A stretch of DNA of 64,000 bases from Alicyclobacillus kakegawensis NBRC 103104 (GCF_001552655.1 NZ_BCRP01000001.1:186001-250000), one strand, 5' to 3'; positions 43,526 to 52,732 are shown, counted from the stretch's first letter. Made by a program: numbers and translations. The notes: generated by a model from the letters alone, not told the origin.

Positions 43526-43622
43526 GGCAACCACCCCTCACGATGGTGCTATGTCAATAGAAAGGACGCAGAAAAATCGAGAATGCAGGGAACTGAATGT
43601 TCTGTAATGTACCGGGTCGGTT

Positions 43623-44462
43623 TCAACCAGCAAGAGATACCCTCTTCTGGTTGTAGGCTTTCTCAAATTCTATAGGCGTCATATATCTCAGCGACGAGTG
43701 AATCCGCTGGCGGTTGTACCTGACCTCAATATATTCCCATATGCGTCGCTTCGCTTCATCACGCGTCTTAAACTTCTCTTGATACACCAACTCGCGCTTT
43801 AACACGCTGTGAAATGACTCCATGCACGCATTGTCGTAGCAGTTTCCCTTCCGGATCATGCTCGGGATCATTCCGTATTCCCGAAGTTTTTGCTGATAAT
43901 CATGCGATGCGTATTGGCTACCTCGGTCAGAATGATGGAGCACCAGGCCTTTCGGTCTCTCGCGACAAACGGCCTGCTCGAGTGCCTTAATGACCAGCGC
44001 TTTCGTCATTCTCGAATCCGCGTGCCAGCCGACAATTTTGCGTGTAAACAGGTCCATGATGCTTGCAACGTACAGCCATCCCTCCTCTGTGGGAACGTAC
44101 GTGATGTCAGCCATCCAAATCTGGTTGGGTCGTTCGGCTTCAAAAGATTGGTTCAGCCGATTGTCATGTACTGGATAAGCGTGGTTGGAGTCCGTCGTAG
44201 CCTTGTATTTGCGCACAACGCGACTTCTCAGCCCATGCTCCCGCATGATACGAGCCACTGTCTTCTGTCCGACTCGTACCCCTTCACGGTGAAGAAGCTG
44301 TGTGATCTTCGGGCTCCCATACAGCCGCCTGGTTCGAACAAAGATCGGGTAAATCCGGCGTGTTAACTGCCGCCGCCGCTTTGCGCGGCCACTGACAGGA
44401 CGCCTTAGCCACGTATAGTAGCCACTCCGTGACACGCCAAGCACGTCACACATCTTCTGCAC
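43623..44462 (-). CDS. IS3-family transposase OrfB (DDE integrase)
   Basis: 279 aa from a GTG. DDE catalytic residues are present: Asp in WMADITYVPT, Asp in LHHSDRGSQYASHDYQ and Glu in NACMESFHSVLKREL. HTH_21-like N-terminus (LGVSRSGYYTWLRRP). It normally works only as an OrfAB fusion. Confidence 0.9.
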   Translation of the reverse strand: MQKMCDVLGVSRSGYYTWLRRPVSGRAKRRRQLTRRIYPIFVRTRRLYGSPKITQLLHREGVRVGQKTVARIMREHGLRSRVVRKYKATTDSNHAYPVHDNRLNQSFEAERPNQIWMADITYVPTEEGWLYVASIMDLFTRKIVGWHADSRMTKALVIKALEQAVCRERPKGLVLHHSDRGSQYASHDYQQKLREYGMIPSMIRKGNCYDNACMESFHSVLKRELVYQEKFKTRDEAKRRIWEYIEVRYNRQRIHSSLRYMTPIEFEKAYNQKRVSLAG

Positions 44463-44481
44463 TCGAAATTCAAACCGGTGT

Positions 44482-44787
44482 TCATGGATAAACCGGTACT
44501 TTACCTCCGGTCGTTCGCAAAGTACCGAATGACTTTTTTAAAATGGCATTCTCTTCACGAAGCTCACGGAGCTCTCGTTCCATGTCACGAATCCTCTGGT
44601 CCTCCGGCCGCAGATGCCCACTGCCCACGAATGGGTGCTCCGGGTTTTCCTTATACTTTGCAATCCACCCGTAGACCGTCTTAACCGGAATATCCAACTC
44701 CCGAGCAACCTGTGTCGCAGACTTGCCCTCTTCCAAAACCATTCCCACTACGTGAGTTTTAAAGTCCTTGTCATAGTGCTGCGCCAT
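44482..44787 (-). CDS. IS3-family transposase OrfA (helix-turn-helix)
   Basis: 101 aa: HTH (KSATQVARELDIPVKTVYGW) and leucine-zipper-like helix (MERELRELREENAILKK). A slippery A6G lies at 44533-44539 near its end, the usual site of -1 frameshifting in this family. Confidence 0.88.
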   Translation of the reverse strand: MAQHYDKDFKTHVVGMVLEEGKSATQVARELDIPVKTVYGWIAKYKENPEHPFVGSGHLRPEDQRIRDMERELRELREENAILKKSFGTLRTTGGKVPVYP

Positions 44788-44856
44788 GGGAGTCGACACC
44801 TCGAATCGACTATATTCTTACATTCTCGATTCGCTGTGTCCACTTTTTAGACTACA

Positions 44857-45385
44857 TCACGATTCCTGATGGATCTTCTCCGTCCGCGCCGCCGCGAGCA
44901 CCGACTGGATAAACGGCGCCTTTCTGTCCGTGTACGTCTGCCTGTCCGGCGCCACACTCGCCAACTCTGCCTTCAGCCTCTTGTACGCCTGCGCTGCCTC
45001 CGGATGTTTGACCAAGTAGTCGCGAAAGAGCAGGATAATTTACCCAATCCTCGCTTTGCAGCTCATATACATGCAGGTGATAAGTTCCGGCTCCCCAAGG
45101 ACCCCGCCGTGAAGAATCTTCGGTGGGGAAGTTCCCGCTTCGGTACGTATTCGTAGCCAATGTCGGCCAATCGGGTGAGACCTCATTATCAACAAGCGAC
45201 AAATCGTCCACCGCCACGGCAATGTCGATGATGCGCTTGGCCGGCATGCCAGGGATGGATGTGCTGCCCACGTGCTTGATTCTCCGGACGCGGCTCCCAA
45301 TGGCAGCGAGGATACGGTTCTTGTCTGCGAGAAACTCCTCCGCCCAGGCCGGATTGTAGTCGCACAGCACCGCAGGATGAGTCAA
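44857..45385 (-). pseudogene. GrpB-like (UPF0157) gene broken by a one-base frameshift
   Basis: The first 110 codons encode a GrpB-family nucleotidyltransferase-like protein (IKHVGSTSIPGMPAKRIIDI). Near 45034 the frame changes: the continuation LLFRDYLVKHPEAAQAYKRL to the proper C-terminus and a TGA at 44859-44857 lies in another frame. The total of 529 bases is 3n+1, consistent with one inserted base. The TTG start at 45385 follows GGGGGTGA. The IS right end abuts the stop codon. Confidence 0.8.
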
Positions 45386-45416
45386 AAAATCACCCCCATT
45401 CCGAATCATACCGCAT

Positions 45417-45800
45417 TCATCCTCGCAAGCGGACCAGAAGCAGGAAAATGTCGTCCACAATTTCCACGATGGCCTCTTCTGGCAGCTCCAAGTTGGTAAA
45501 GAACAGCTCGTGGCGGACCAAGTCCATGAGCAGAGACGCCATCCGCGGCGTGATGTGGTCCACGCGGACCTCTCCCCGAGCGGCGGCGCGTTTCAGGATG
45601 GTCATCATCGTTTCCATACTCACCTGTCGGATATACAGATACGCCGAGACCGGAACATCGTCCAGGTATTCGGCCATCAGGCCGTGCAATGTGCTCATGC
45701 CAATGGCCTGTACACGCTGGGACACGTGCCGGAGCAGGGCCAGGACGTCGCTGCGCAGATCGCCGGTGTCCGGGACGTAGTCGGATACGATGGGGCCATG
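45417..45800 (-). pseudogene. C-terminal half of a TetR-family repressor
   Basis: About 127 codons read as the ligand/dimer domain of a TetR protein (ALLRHVSQRVQAIGMSTLHG; LVRHELFFTNLELPEEA). The frame is closed by a stop at 45801-45803 and the N-terminal helix-turn-helix is missing. An internal start at 45725 is possible but would give no DNA-binding domain. Confidence 0.65.
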
Positions 45801-46366
45801 TCAGCGAATGGCCGCAAGGACGAGTTTAGCCCCCGTATTTCGTGCCCACTGTTGAGGACATTTCTATTTTCGACAAGAATTTCGCCAGCCGGCCTGGAAT
45901 CCAGTGGAATCCAATAGATCGTTACCTCCCTGGAACAGGAGGATTTCGAGTTGCTCGGTGGCATTCGTACGTTTGTCATGGGACCAGCACCCGATTCGAG
46001 CGTCTCAGATCGGCCCGGATGAGTGGACATCATGGACCGGGCGATGACACGTTCGGACTGCAAGCTGTCGGTCGGCTTACGCACCACAGCATTGCTCCTG
46101 TATATAGGCACCAAGCGAAAAGCCCTCTACCGTACGGAATCACCCCGGTTATAAAACGCTTACAGGCCCCTGCCACTTCCTATTCCCAAATGTAGTTGTG
46201 GCATACAAGTGGTTGTAGCCAAGCGACCCAAGGATGGCAATAATAGCAGCCAGTCAAACACATCGGCACGCTTTCAGAATCACCAAATCCAGGAGGATAT
46301 TCGATATTTGTAGCGAAGCTATACGCGTTAGTACATGATACCAAACTTGGCGAGGAGGTTCCTTAA
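45801..46366. other. Non-coding stretch upstream of the AT-rich island
   Basis: No convincing gene. Frames on both strands in 45842-46195 are open for about 110 codons but look like chance. The last 150 bases are AT-rich and should hold the promoter of the next gene. The missing half of the TetR gene was not found here. Confidence 0.4.
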
Positions 46367-46867
46367 ATGCAAGTGAATTGGAATACACAATGGATTCCAC
46401 AAACGTTCACGACAACCACAGGGGCTCAGGGATCATCAGCGTCGTCGGCGATGGGATCGACATTTTCGAATGTCATCAATGACACACTCGAACTATCTGG
46501 GGACCCGACGTTGTCGTTCCCACCAAAGGACGCACCTGAAACATTGCAACAAGCTTATAGTAAATTATCCCAAAGCGACAAATTTGCTATTGCGGCAACG
46601 ATATTGGGAATGCAGGCAAAAGCCAACACACGTGTTGTTGACGGTAAACTCACCATCCTTGGTCCGACTGATCCAGGATACGTGAATATTTATGAACAAT
46701 CGAATTTGAGCGTCGGGGACTTTTTAAATCAAATGAAGCAGTCAGTGCTCAATGATGAGAATGTTGCAGGTTACACTCAAGGTAGAGAACACGTGATGAA
46801 TCTTATTGATCAACTGATTCAATCTGTCACCCAGGCTGGCAGTATCAATCAATCTCTTCAAGGCTAG
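46367..46867 (+). CDS. Unrecognised 166-aa protein, AT-rich island gene 1
   Basis: No family recognised. It has a Thr/Ser-rich N-terminus (QTFTTTTGAQGSSASS), no signal peptide or membrane helix, and a predicted helical second half (SVGDFLNQMKQSVLNDENVA). Codon use is clearly more AT-rich than in the flanking genes, suggesting transfer. ATG follows GGCGAGGAGGTTCC. It forms a likely operon with the next gene, 45 bases on. Confidence 0.7.
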   Translation: MQVNWNTQWIPQTFTTTTGAQGSSASSAMGSTFSNVINDTLELSGDPTLSFPPKDAPETLQQAYSKLSQSDKFAIAATILGMQAKANTRVVDGKLTILGPTDPGYVNIYEQSNLSVGDFLNQMKQSVLNDENVAGYTQGREHVMNLIDQLIQSVTQAGSINQSLQG

Positions 46868-46912
46868 AAATCCTGTGTGTCCTTCAGGACAGATGCAATG
46901 GGGGGATTAATC

Positions 46913-47785
46913 GTGAAACAATCCAAGGTTATTTGCGGATTAGTCAGTTGCATTGCATCGATCGGATTACTGACTGCCACTGCTTCTGCTGAACCTGCTC
47001 CACCGTTAACCAGTTTTACATTTTACGCAGGCACATCCGATGGTGCAGGATATGTATGGGACTACTACTATCCTTATGGAGATCCCACTCCACATGTAGC
47101 TGCTCAACCTATGACTGGGACTACAGGCTATTTCGCGCTCTTTGAAGATGGTAGCGGGGACGACACTACCATTCAGTTATCCTATGAAGGAAATACACTA
47201 ACAAGTTTTATAGCTGCTGATGACACTCCTCTTACAGATTCGGCAGGTATAGTATGGGGCTGGATTGCATATCGAGGCTTCACACTAAATCAAGTACCTC
47301 AAAATAGTTTGGATACCATTTTTACTTCTTGCCGGAGTTTGGTTTTTCCTTACAACACGTATTATGATTACATTGATGTTGATATAAACCCGTCTACCAA
47401 TACAAGCACGGCACCACAAACTTCTGCTGTGATCTCGAATTCAAATGAATCAACTAATGACCCAACTATGGATGCTTACAATTTGCTTTCAATTGTGGCA
47501 GATATACGGATTCATGAGCTTGATCATGAAACAGTAAAACAACCTACAATTAACTACAACCAATTTGCGGAGCTACTCGATAAAAATGAGATGGTACGAT
47601 CCAGTCACAAAACCACGGTACCATCTTACTTAGTAAAGTCTGCTCAATTGATTGGACAGAAGTATGGTAAGTCCATCGGTGATAAAGTCCTAGCGGATCT
47701 CGTCAAAGCATACAAACTTGGTTTGGTTGATACAAACGACCGGCTCTTAACGAATACGGAATTGACTCAATCAATTACTGCTTAA
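46913..47785 (+). CDS. Unrecognised secreted protein, AT-rich island gene 2
   Basis: 290 aa from GTG 46913 (GGGGGG upstream). A signal peptide is clear (KVICGLVSCIASIGLLTATASA, cut after ASA; given in part as VSCIASIGLLTATASA). The mature part is Tyr/Asp/Thr-rich in the first 170 residues and more helical and Lys-rich near the C-terminus (YLVKSAQLIGQKYGKSIGDK). No family recognised. AT-rich like its partner. Confidence 0.75.
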   Translation: MKQSKVICGLVSCIASIGLLTATASAEPAPPLTSFTFYAGTSDGAGYVWDYYYPYGDPTPHVAAQPMTGTTGYFALFEDGSGDDTTIQLSYEGNTLTSFIAADDTPLTDSAGIVWGWIAYRGFTLNQVPQNSLDTIFTSCRSLVFPYNTYYDYIDVDINPSTNTSTAPQTSAVISNSNESTNDPTMDAYNLLSIVADIRIHELDHETVKQPTINYNQFAELLDKNEMVRSSHKTTVPSYLVKSAQLIGQKYGKSIGDKVLADLVKAYKLGLVDTNDRLLTNTELTQSITA

Positions 47786-47789
47786 TGAA

Positions 47790-47811
47790 TCTGTGTTATA
47801 AACAGACTTTT
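47790..47811 (+). terminator. Weak terminator after the AT-rich island
   Basis: TCTGT-GTTATAA-ACAGA followed by CTTTT, directly after the stop codon; the composition returns to GC-rich beyond it. Confidence 0.5.
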
Positions 47812-48000
47812 AGGCCGCCTTCTGGTCGTTGATGGGTTCGCCGTACTCGCGTTGGTTCCCGGACTCTTTCTCTCCGGACGCAAGCACGAGGCGGGTCACT
47901 AATACCACCACGCCGACGAAGTACACCGACGAAGTACACCGACGAGGCGGGGCCCGGCGCCGGCGAAATCCATCCTCCAACTTGATGCGGGTCCCGGATT
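47812..48000 (-). pseudogene. Small membrane-protein ORF shifted by a 13-bp duplication
   Basis: Downstream of the histidine kinase on the same strand, one frame reads GPASSVYFVGV before the tandem repeat and another reads VGVVVLVTRLVLASGEK and ends GEPINDQKAA after it. Removing one 13-bp copy would join them into one small protein with a single membrane helix. The start is unclear. Confidence 0.4.
47914..47945. repeat. 13-bp tandem repeat, about 2.5 copies
   Basis: CGACGAAGTACAC occurs twice without interruption, followed by CGACGA. Confidence 0.9.
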
Positions 48001-49309
48001 AAACGTCCTGAACCCATCCCGTAAGCAGGGCGCCCCCCTGCGGATGGTTCGTTGCAACGAGATCGCCGCCGTGGGCTCGGAATATGCGTCGGGCGATAGT
48101 GAGTCCGAGCCCCACTCCTCCCGTCGCCCGGTTCCTTGAGACTTCGCCTCGGTACAGCGGATCGAACACGTGATTCAGCTCTTCACCAGAGAAACCTGGC
48201 CCCGTGTCCCTGACCGAGACAATGATCTTTCCGGGTGCTTTATACCACTTTACGAAAATCTCGCCACGAGATGGCGTATGCCGCAGTGCATTGTCCAGCA
48301 GATTATTTATCGCACGCTCCAATAAATGCGCATCTGCCCGGACCACGCACTCATAGGCGGGCCGCTGCATGATGATAGACACGGCCTTGTCCTGCGCCTG
48401 CGGACGCAGGCTGTCCACAGACCCCTCCAGGACAGAGGCAAAGTCCACCTTGTCGTAGTGGAGAGTCTGCTCCATGAACTCGAGCTTCGTGAAGGCGAAC
48501 AGATCGGAGACGAGACGGTCGAGCTGGTCGGACTTTTCCTTGCACACCGCCACATACTTCGCCATCTTTTCCGGGGTGTTGGCGATGCCCTGTTCCAAAC
48601 CCTCCAGGTAACCCCGCAGAGCGAATAAGGGTGTACGCAAGTCATGGGCAATCGCGCCGATGAAAAAGCGTCGTTCCTCCTCCAATCTGGCTTGTTTTTG
48701 AAAGGATTCCCGGAGGCCCGCGACCATAATCTCAAAACCGCTGCGCACCTGAGCGATTTCCGTGACACGGGAAACCGGCAGACGAAAATCGAAATCTCCC
48801 TCTGCGATTTGTCGGGCGGCGCGGCTCATGGACTCAAGAGGCTTGACGACCTGCCGACCCATTTGGAACGCGACAAAGGAAATCGCGAGCATCACCGCGG
48901 CCAGGGCGGAAATCGCGGCGACCGCGCTGTTTACGTTGGTGGTGGACGCAAAGACCCGCACGGTGCCCAGGACCTGTCCGTTCTCGACCACCGTAGTCTG
49001 TTGGCTCGGCATCCACTGTGGCCCATGCCGATGACCGGATGAAAAGACCTCGTGATTCGACGGCGAAAGGATGGTCGCTTCCATTCGGGCATCCGCCAAT
49101 TGCTCCCGCAAATGGTTTTGCCACGCAGGGTTCTTCCAGTCCTCCGGGTTCTTGACGATCTCGTTCATGACCTGGTTGAGCGCAACTTGCCGCCGTGGAC
49201 TGTGCCATTGCGACCACGGCTGCAGTACCAGGCAATAGACCAGCCATGGGAAGACGACAATCGAAAGTACGCCGACCACCATGTACTTGCGGATCCGCAC
49301 TGTCCTCAT
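47999..49309 (-). CDS. Sensor histidine kinase
   Basis: 436 aa. Two membrane helices (residues about 8-30 and 130-155) flank an extracellular region of about 100 residues with no known fold. HAMP follows, then the H-box FIGAIAHDLRTPLFALRGY (His near 222), N-box INNLLDNALRHTP and G-boxes VRDTGPGF and GGVGLGLTIA. Its start overlaps the response regulator stop by four bases (ATGA). The stimulus is unknown. Confidence 0.92.
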   Translation of the reverse strand: MRTVRIRKYMVVGVLSIVVFPWLVYCLVLQPWSQWHSPRRQVALNQVMNEIVKNPEDWKNPAWQNHLREQLADARMEATILSPSNHEVFSSGHRHGPQWMPSQQTTVVENGQVLGTVRVFASTTNVNSAVAAISALAAVMLAISFVAFQMGRQVVKPLESMSRAARQIAEGDFDFRLPVSRVTEIAQVRSGFEIMVAGLRESFQKQARLEEERRFFIGAIAHDLRTPLFALRGYLEGLEQGIANTPEKMAKYVAVCKEKSDQLDRLVSDLFAFTKLEFMEQTLHYDKVDFASVLEGSVDSLRPQAQDKAVSIIMQRPAYECVVRADAHLLERAINNLLDNALRHTPSRGEIFVKWYKAPGKIIVSVRDTGPGFSGEELNHVFDPLYRGEVSRNRATGGVGLGLTIARRIFRAHGGDLVATNHPQGGALLTGWVQDV

Positions 49310-49998
49310 TTCGGGATCCCCTCAAACCGATACCCAACTCCCCACACGTTCACGATGTATCGCGGATTATTCGGATCGATTTCAATCTTCTCCCGAATCC
49401 GGGCGACGTGGACCCTGACGGTGTGTTTATCCCCCACCCCGCTCCAGAATTTTTCCAACAAATCGTCGTAGGTGAAGACCTGCCGGGGATGCTCCGCAAA
49501 CAGGCGCAACAAATCATACTCCTTAGGGGTCAGGGAGACTTCCTGTCCGTCCACCCGAACTTCTCTCGCCGACAGGTCCAGCTGCAGCCGCCCGTACTGC
49601 AAGATGGTCCTGCGGGAAGTCTGCGGGGAACGATAGCGGCGCAACACGGCTTTCACACGCGCCACAACCTCGGCTGGCGAAGCCGTTTTGACGATGTAAT
49701 CGTCTCCGCCCAGCCCCAGCCCTCGAATCTTGTCCACGTCCTCATCACGCGCGCTGATGAACAGAATGGGCACGTCGCTTTCGGTTCGGATCTGCCGACA
49801 CAGCTCAAACCCGTTCTGGCACGGCATCATCACATCCAGAAGGATGCAATCGACCGGTTTATCGCGCACCACCGCCCACGCCTGATGCGCATTATGCGCC
49901 ATTTCCACGTGAAACCCGTCGTTCTCCAGAAAATCCCGCATCAATTCCACGATGGCTTCATCATCGTCCACGACCAACACCGTTTGCAACGGATCCAT
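49306..49998 (-). CDS. OmpR/PhoB-type response regulator
   Basis: 230 aa. Receiver with DDD at 11-13, phosphorylated Asp55 in CILLDVMMP, and Lys104. The usual Lys-Pro after helix alpha-4 is Lys-Thr here (DDYIVKTASPAEV). Winged-helix output domain C-terminal (LTPKEYDLLRLFAEHPRQVF; HTVRVHVARIREKIE). ATG 49998 follows GGGGGACCG; the open frame upstream to 50166 is rejected. Confidence 0.93.
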   Translation of the reverse strand: MDPLQTVLVVDDDEAIVELMRDFLENDGFHVEMAHNAHQAWAVVRDKPVDCILLDVMMPCQNGFELCRQIRTESDVPILFISARDEDVDKIRGLGLGGDDYIVKTASPAEVVARVKAVLRRYRSPQTSRRTILQYGRLQLDLSAREVRVDGQEVSLTPKEYDLLRLFAEHPRQVFTYDDLLEKFWSGVGDKHTVRVHVARIREKIEIDPNNPRYIVNVWGVGYRFEGIPK

Positions 49999-50233
49999 AC
50001 ATCGGTCCCCCGCCGTCTGGTTCCTGTTCACAGATGCCACACGCACCGAAACTATGGTCAGTTTACCACTCTGCCGGTGGCTGTTTGCTTCCATGTTGGC
50101 GTTATGACACGGACTGTGATCGGTCGTTGATCGTTTCGTGACTTTCTGCTCCTTTGTTTGAGACATTCATCGCCTATGCTCGTAGCGTGCTGGACGGAAC
50201 AGAGCACACAACGTATCGAAGGAGGTCTCACTC

Positions 50234-50449
50234 ATGTGGTGGGGACATCACGGTTTTTGGTGCTTCGGGGCGCTGCTTCTGTTTCTCATCCTTGTGTTTT
50301 TCATCGTCCGCGCATTTGCCTTCGGCGCCTGCGGACGTTGCCACCGGCGATGGCCTGACGATGCCGAGGCCATCCTGAGAAGACGGCTGGCCAACGGCGA
50401 GATTGACGAGTCGGAGTATCAGAAGTTAAAAGACGCCCTGAAAAAGTAA
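50234..50449 (+). CDS. Small membrane protein with SHOCT domain
   Basis: 71 aa: one membrane helix (FGALLLFLILVFFIVRAFAF), a CxxC (GACGRCH) and the C-terminal SHOCT motif ILRRRLANGEIDESEYQKLK. SHOCT domains are oligomerisation modules. ATG follows GAAGGAGGTCTCACTC. It diverges from the two-component system and may be its target. Confidence 0.8.
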   Translation: MWWGHHGFWCFGALLLFLILVFFIVRAFAFGACGRCHRRWPDDAEAILRRRLANGEIDESEYQKLKDALKK

Positions 50450-50536
50450 CTGCCTGACGGCATGGGTTTGAAAAATGCGGAGACCAGGCGCGTGGAGGGA
50501 TGGTCAGGATTTGACCCAACCAAAGGAGTAGGTGAA

Positions 50537-50896
50537 ATGAAACGGATAGGCTCGGCTGTGCATCAAGGTCTCAGCACCCTGATACTGATAGGTGTAATTG
50601 TAGAGTTTTTTCTCGCAGGTACAGGGATATTCCATGCCACAGATTTCCAGATGCACAGAGTGACAGGCGTACTGTTATGGGCGGTATCTGCACTGCTGGT
50701 TTTGTTCGCCTTGATGGGCAGAACAGGTCGTAAGACCATTGGCTTTTCCGTACTGCTGTTCGTGCTTTTGTCCATCCAGCCCCTGCTGTTACAGATCAAC
50801 CAACCTTTTGTCGAGGCACTGCACCCGGTCAATGCGTTGGCCATCATGGCCACGAGTGCTTACCTCGTTCGTCTTCAAGCATTGAGGACTAAATGA
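50537..50896 (+). CDS. Four-helix membrane protein, DUF6220-like
   Basis: 119 aa with four predicted helices; His residues in GIFHATDFQMHRVTG and EALHPVNALAIM lie in helix positions typical of small haem-b-like membrane proteins. The role is unknown. ATG 50537 follows AAGGAGTAGG. It is 87 bases after the SHOCT gene, probably cotranscribed. Confidence 0.65.
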   Translation: MKRIGSAVHQGLSTLILIGVIVEFFLAGTGIFHATDFQMHRVTGVLLWAVSALLVLFALMGRTGRKTIGFSVLLFVLLSIQPLLLQINQPFVEALHPVNALAIMATSAYLVRLQALRTK

Positions 50897-50918
50897 TCCT
50901 CTCTCTACAAAACACAGA

Positions 50919-50940
50919 GGGGCCGTCACTCGGCCCCTAT
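50919..50940. terminator. Bidirectional terminator
   Basis: GGGGCCG-TCACT-CGGCCCC between convergent genes. On the minus strand it is followed by TCTGTGTTTTG; on the plus strand by TATTCG. Confidence 0.6.
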
Positions 50941-51022
50941 TCGTATGGCAGCGTGGGAGTCCGGCGCCCTCCCTCCCCTTCCCAATCAGGACACGCCTGG
51001 AGACCGCGCGCGGCAGCCTCGC

Positions 51023-51814
51023 TCAACCGCCCCGCGCTCGCTCTCGCAGAGCCTGCCGTTGCTCGGGGCGCAGGCGCGGACAGGTGTAGCAATATTGCCC
51101 TCCTTCGGTCTGGTAGTACAGGCAGCAGCTCGTCCTTATGGGAATACAACGAGTGGCGTCTGTCCCGTCTTCAATCAGCCGGATGCGAACGGAAAATGGA
51201 TTCTTGTTCCTGCCAAACACTGCCGAAGGCAGAGCCCGTAACGCGTCTAAGTCTTCCTGCACGCGGCGCTGTGTGTCTTGGTCCTTTGCCTTTGCGAATA
51301 GAACCTCCCGAAACATGTAGAAACGAGAAGGCAGCTGGCCCCACAACTGGCCGACCCGCAAAGACGATGTCGCAGCCAGGGATTCCAGCAGCGGCCGCAT
51401 CGTCCCGGCGTAGACTTGGCCGAGAACGCGCCTGAGCTCCTTCATGCGAGACGCCGCATCCTCCGGCAGGGCGCTCTCTGCCCAACGGTGAAGCCGGAAT
51501 GAGAAGGCGTAATAGCCTTCCGCCTGGTACAACTCAATTTGCAGGTTGTCCAACGACAAATCGAGGCTCCGGTTGCCAATGCTGAGGAGAAACTGTTGCG
51601 CCAGCGCGACGTCGGCCAACCAACCGCTGAAATACGCGGCCGCCGGCTGCAAAGTCCGGGCCCGGATGCAAGCCGCGTACTCAGTCAACAAGCGCTCGGC
51701 GCCCTCTGGACTCAGCAGTTCCCGGGCTGGCATGGATAGCATCGCGTCCTGCCGGCCCTGGACGTCCAGGTGAAGGCGCGCGTCATTTCGCAGCCGCTCA
51801 GCGTCCCAAGTCAT
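51023..51814 (-). CDS. FhuF-like ferric siderophore reductase
   Basis: 263 aa. The C-terminal Cys pattern [19 protein letters not shown] fits the 2Fe-2S site of FhuF-type proteins (CC...CxxC), which reduce imported ferric siderophores to release Fe2+. The N-terminal part is helical and divergent. It ends the siderophore operon and overlaps the ATPase gene by four bases. Confidence 0.8.
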   Translation of the reverse strand: MTWDAERLRNDARLHLDVQGRQDAMLSMPARELLSPEGAERLLTEYAACIRARTLQPAAAYFSGWLADVALAQQFLLSIGNRSLDLSLDNLQIELYQAEGYYAFSFRLHRWAESALPEDAASRMKELRRVLGQVYAGTMRPLLESLAATSSLRVGQLWGQLPSRFYMFREVLFAKAKDQDTQRRVQEDLDALRALPSAVFGRNKNPFSVRIRLIEDGTDATRCIPIRTSCCLYYQTEGGQYCYTCPRLRPEQRQALRERARGG

Positions 51815-52677
51815 CGAACACCACCCTCGGCCGCTTCAAGAGCATCGAGAGACTCGGCCTCTGACGGTGCAGGATGGACCGACGCCTGCCCCGCACCCGC
51901 CGCCAGGTCGAAGGGCAGGCAGAGCGGTACGCCCGTCCTCGGGTCCGCGACGATGTCCGCCTCCACCCCGAACACATCGCGCAGCACCTCGCGGCGGATG
52001 ACCGCCTTCGGTGCGCCCTCCGTGACCACCCGGCCAGACTTGAGGACCACCATATGGTCGGCGTAACGGGAAGCCAGGTTTAAATCGTGCACCACCATGA
52101 CAATCGTGCGGTTGTGGTCCCGGTTGAGACGCCGGAGCAGCTGCAGGATTTCCAACTGGTACGTGATGTCCAGAAAGCTCGTCGGTTCGTCGAGAAACAG
52201 GATGTCCGTTTCCTGGGCCAGCGCCATGGCTATCCACGCCCTCTGCCGCTGCCCGCCGGACAGCGCATCCACGGGACGATCCGCAAACGGGTCCATGCCC
52301 GTCAGCTCCAGCACACTCGTGATGACGCGTCGATCCGATGGGGTCAGGGTCAGCCCGCGCCGGTGCGGGAACCGACCATAGGCCACAAGCTCCGCCACCG
52401 TCAGCCCTTCCGGAGCGCTTGGGTTTTGTGGCAGAATGGCGAGCTTCTTGGCCACCTCCCGGGTCGGCTGCGCGTGAATGGCCTTGCCGTCCAGGATGAC
52501 CTCCCCTGCCTGCGGGCGCAGGATTCGCGCCAACGTCTTCAGCACCGTGGATTTGCCGGACCCGTTCGGGCCCACCAGAGCGGTCACCTTGCCGGTCGGG
52601 ATCGTCAGGTTCAAGTCCTGGACAATGAGCGCGCCGCCATATCCAATCGCCACCCCTCGCGCCGTCAGTCTGTCCAA
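51811..52677 (-). CDS. fhuC: Iron-siderophore ABC transporter, ATP-binding protein
   Basis: ATPase of the FecE/FhuC type. Walker [21 protein letters not shown], signature [19 protein letters not shown], Walker [14 protein letters not shown], switch His [17 protein letters not shown] at 52677 has AAGGAGG eight bases upstream (288 aa); an ATG ten codons earlier (52707) lacks a ribosome site. The C-terminus has about 25 extra Ala/Glu-rich residues. Confidence 0.93.
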   Translation of the reverse strand: MDRLTARGVAIGYGGALIVQDLNLTIPTGKVTALVGPNGSGKSTVLKTLARILRPQAGEVILDGKAIHAQPTREVAKKLAILPQNPSAPEGLTVAELVAYGRFPHRRGLTLTPSDRRVITSVLELTGMDPFADRPVDALSGGQRQRAWIAMALAQETDILFLDEPTSFLDITYQLEILQLLRRLNRDHNRTIVMVVHDLNLASRYADHMVVLKSGRVVTEGAPKAVIRREVLRDVFGVEADIVADPRTGVPLCLPFDLAAGAGQASVHPAPSEAESLDALEAAEGGVR

Positions 52678-52732
52678 CTCCTTCGCCTCCTTGTCTTCTT
52701 CTCGCATCAACGGCCGAGACCCGCTGATAGCC

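Larger units (their letters stand above)
43552..44855 (-). mobile_element. IS3-family insertion sequence, probably inactive
   Basis: About 1.3 kb with orfA and orfB. Imperfect terminal inverted repeats share AAAG-GGACxCAG and a perfect ATCGAGAATG; the left end begins TGTCAATAGAAAGGAC at 43552 and the right end lies near 44855. The exact boundary and target duplication could not be fixed. The orfA-orfB phase is broken near 44505 (see findings). Confidence 0.8.

Noticed and set aside
45842-46195. Open frames of about 110-120 codons on both strands
   Set aside because: No ribosome site of note and no recognisable motif on either strand; likely chance.
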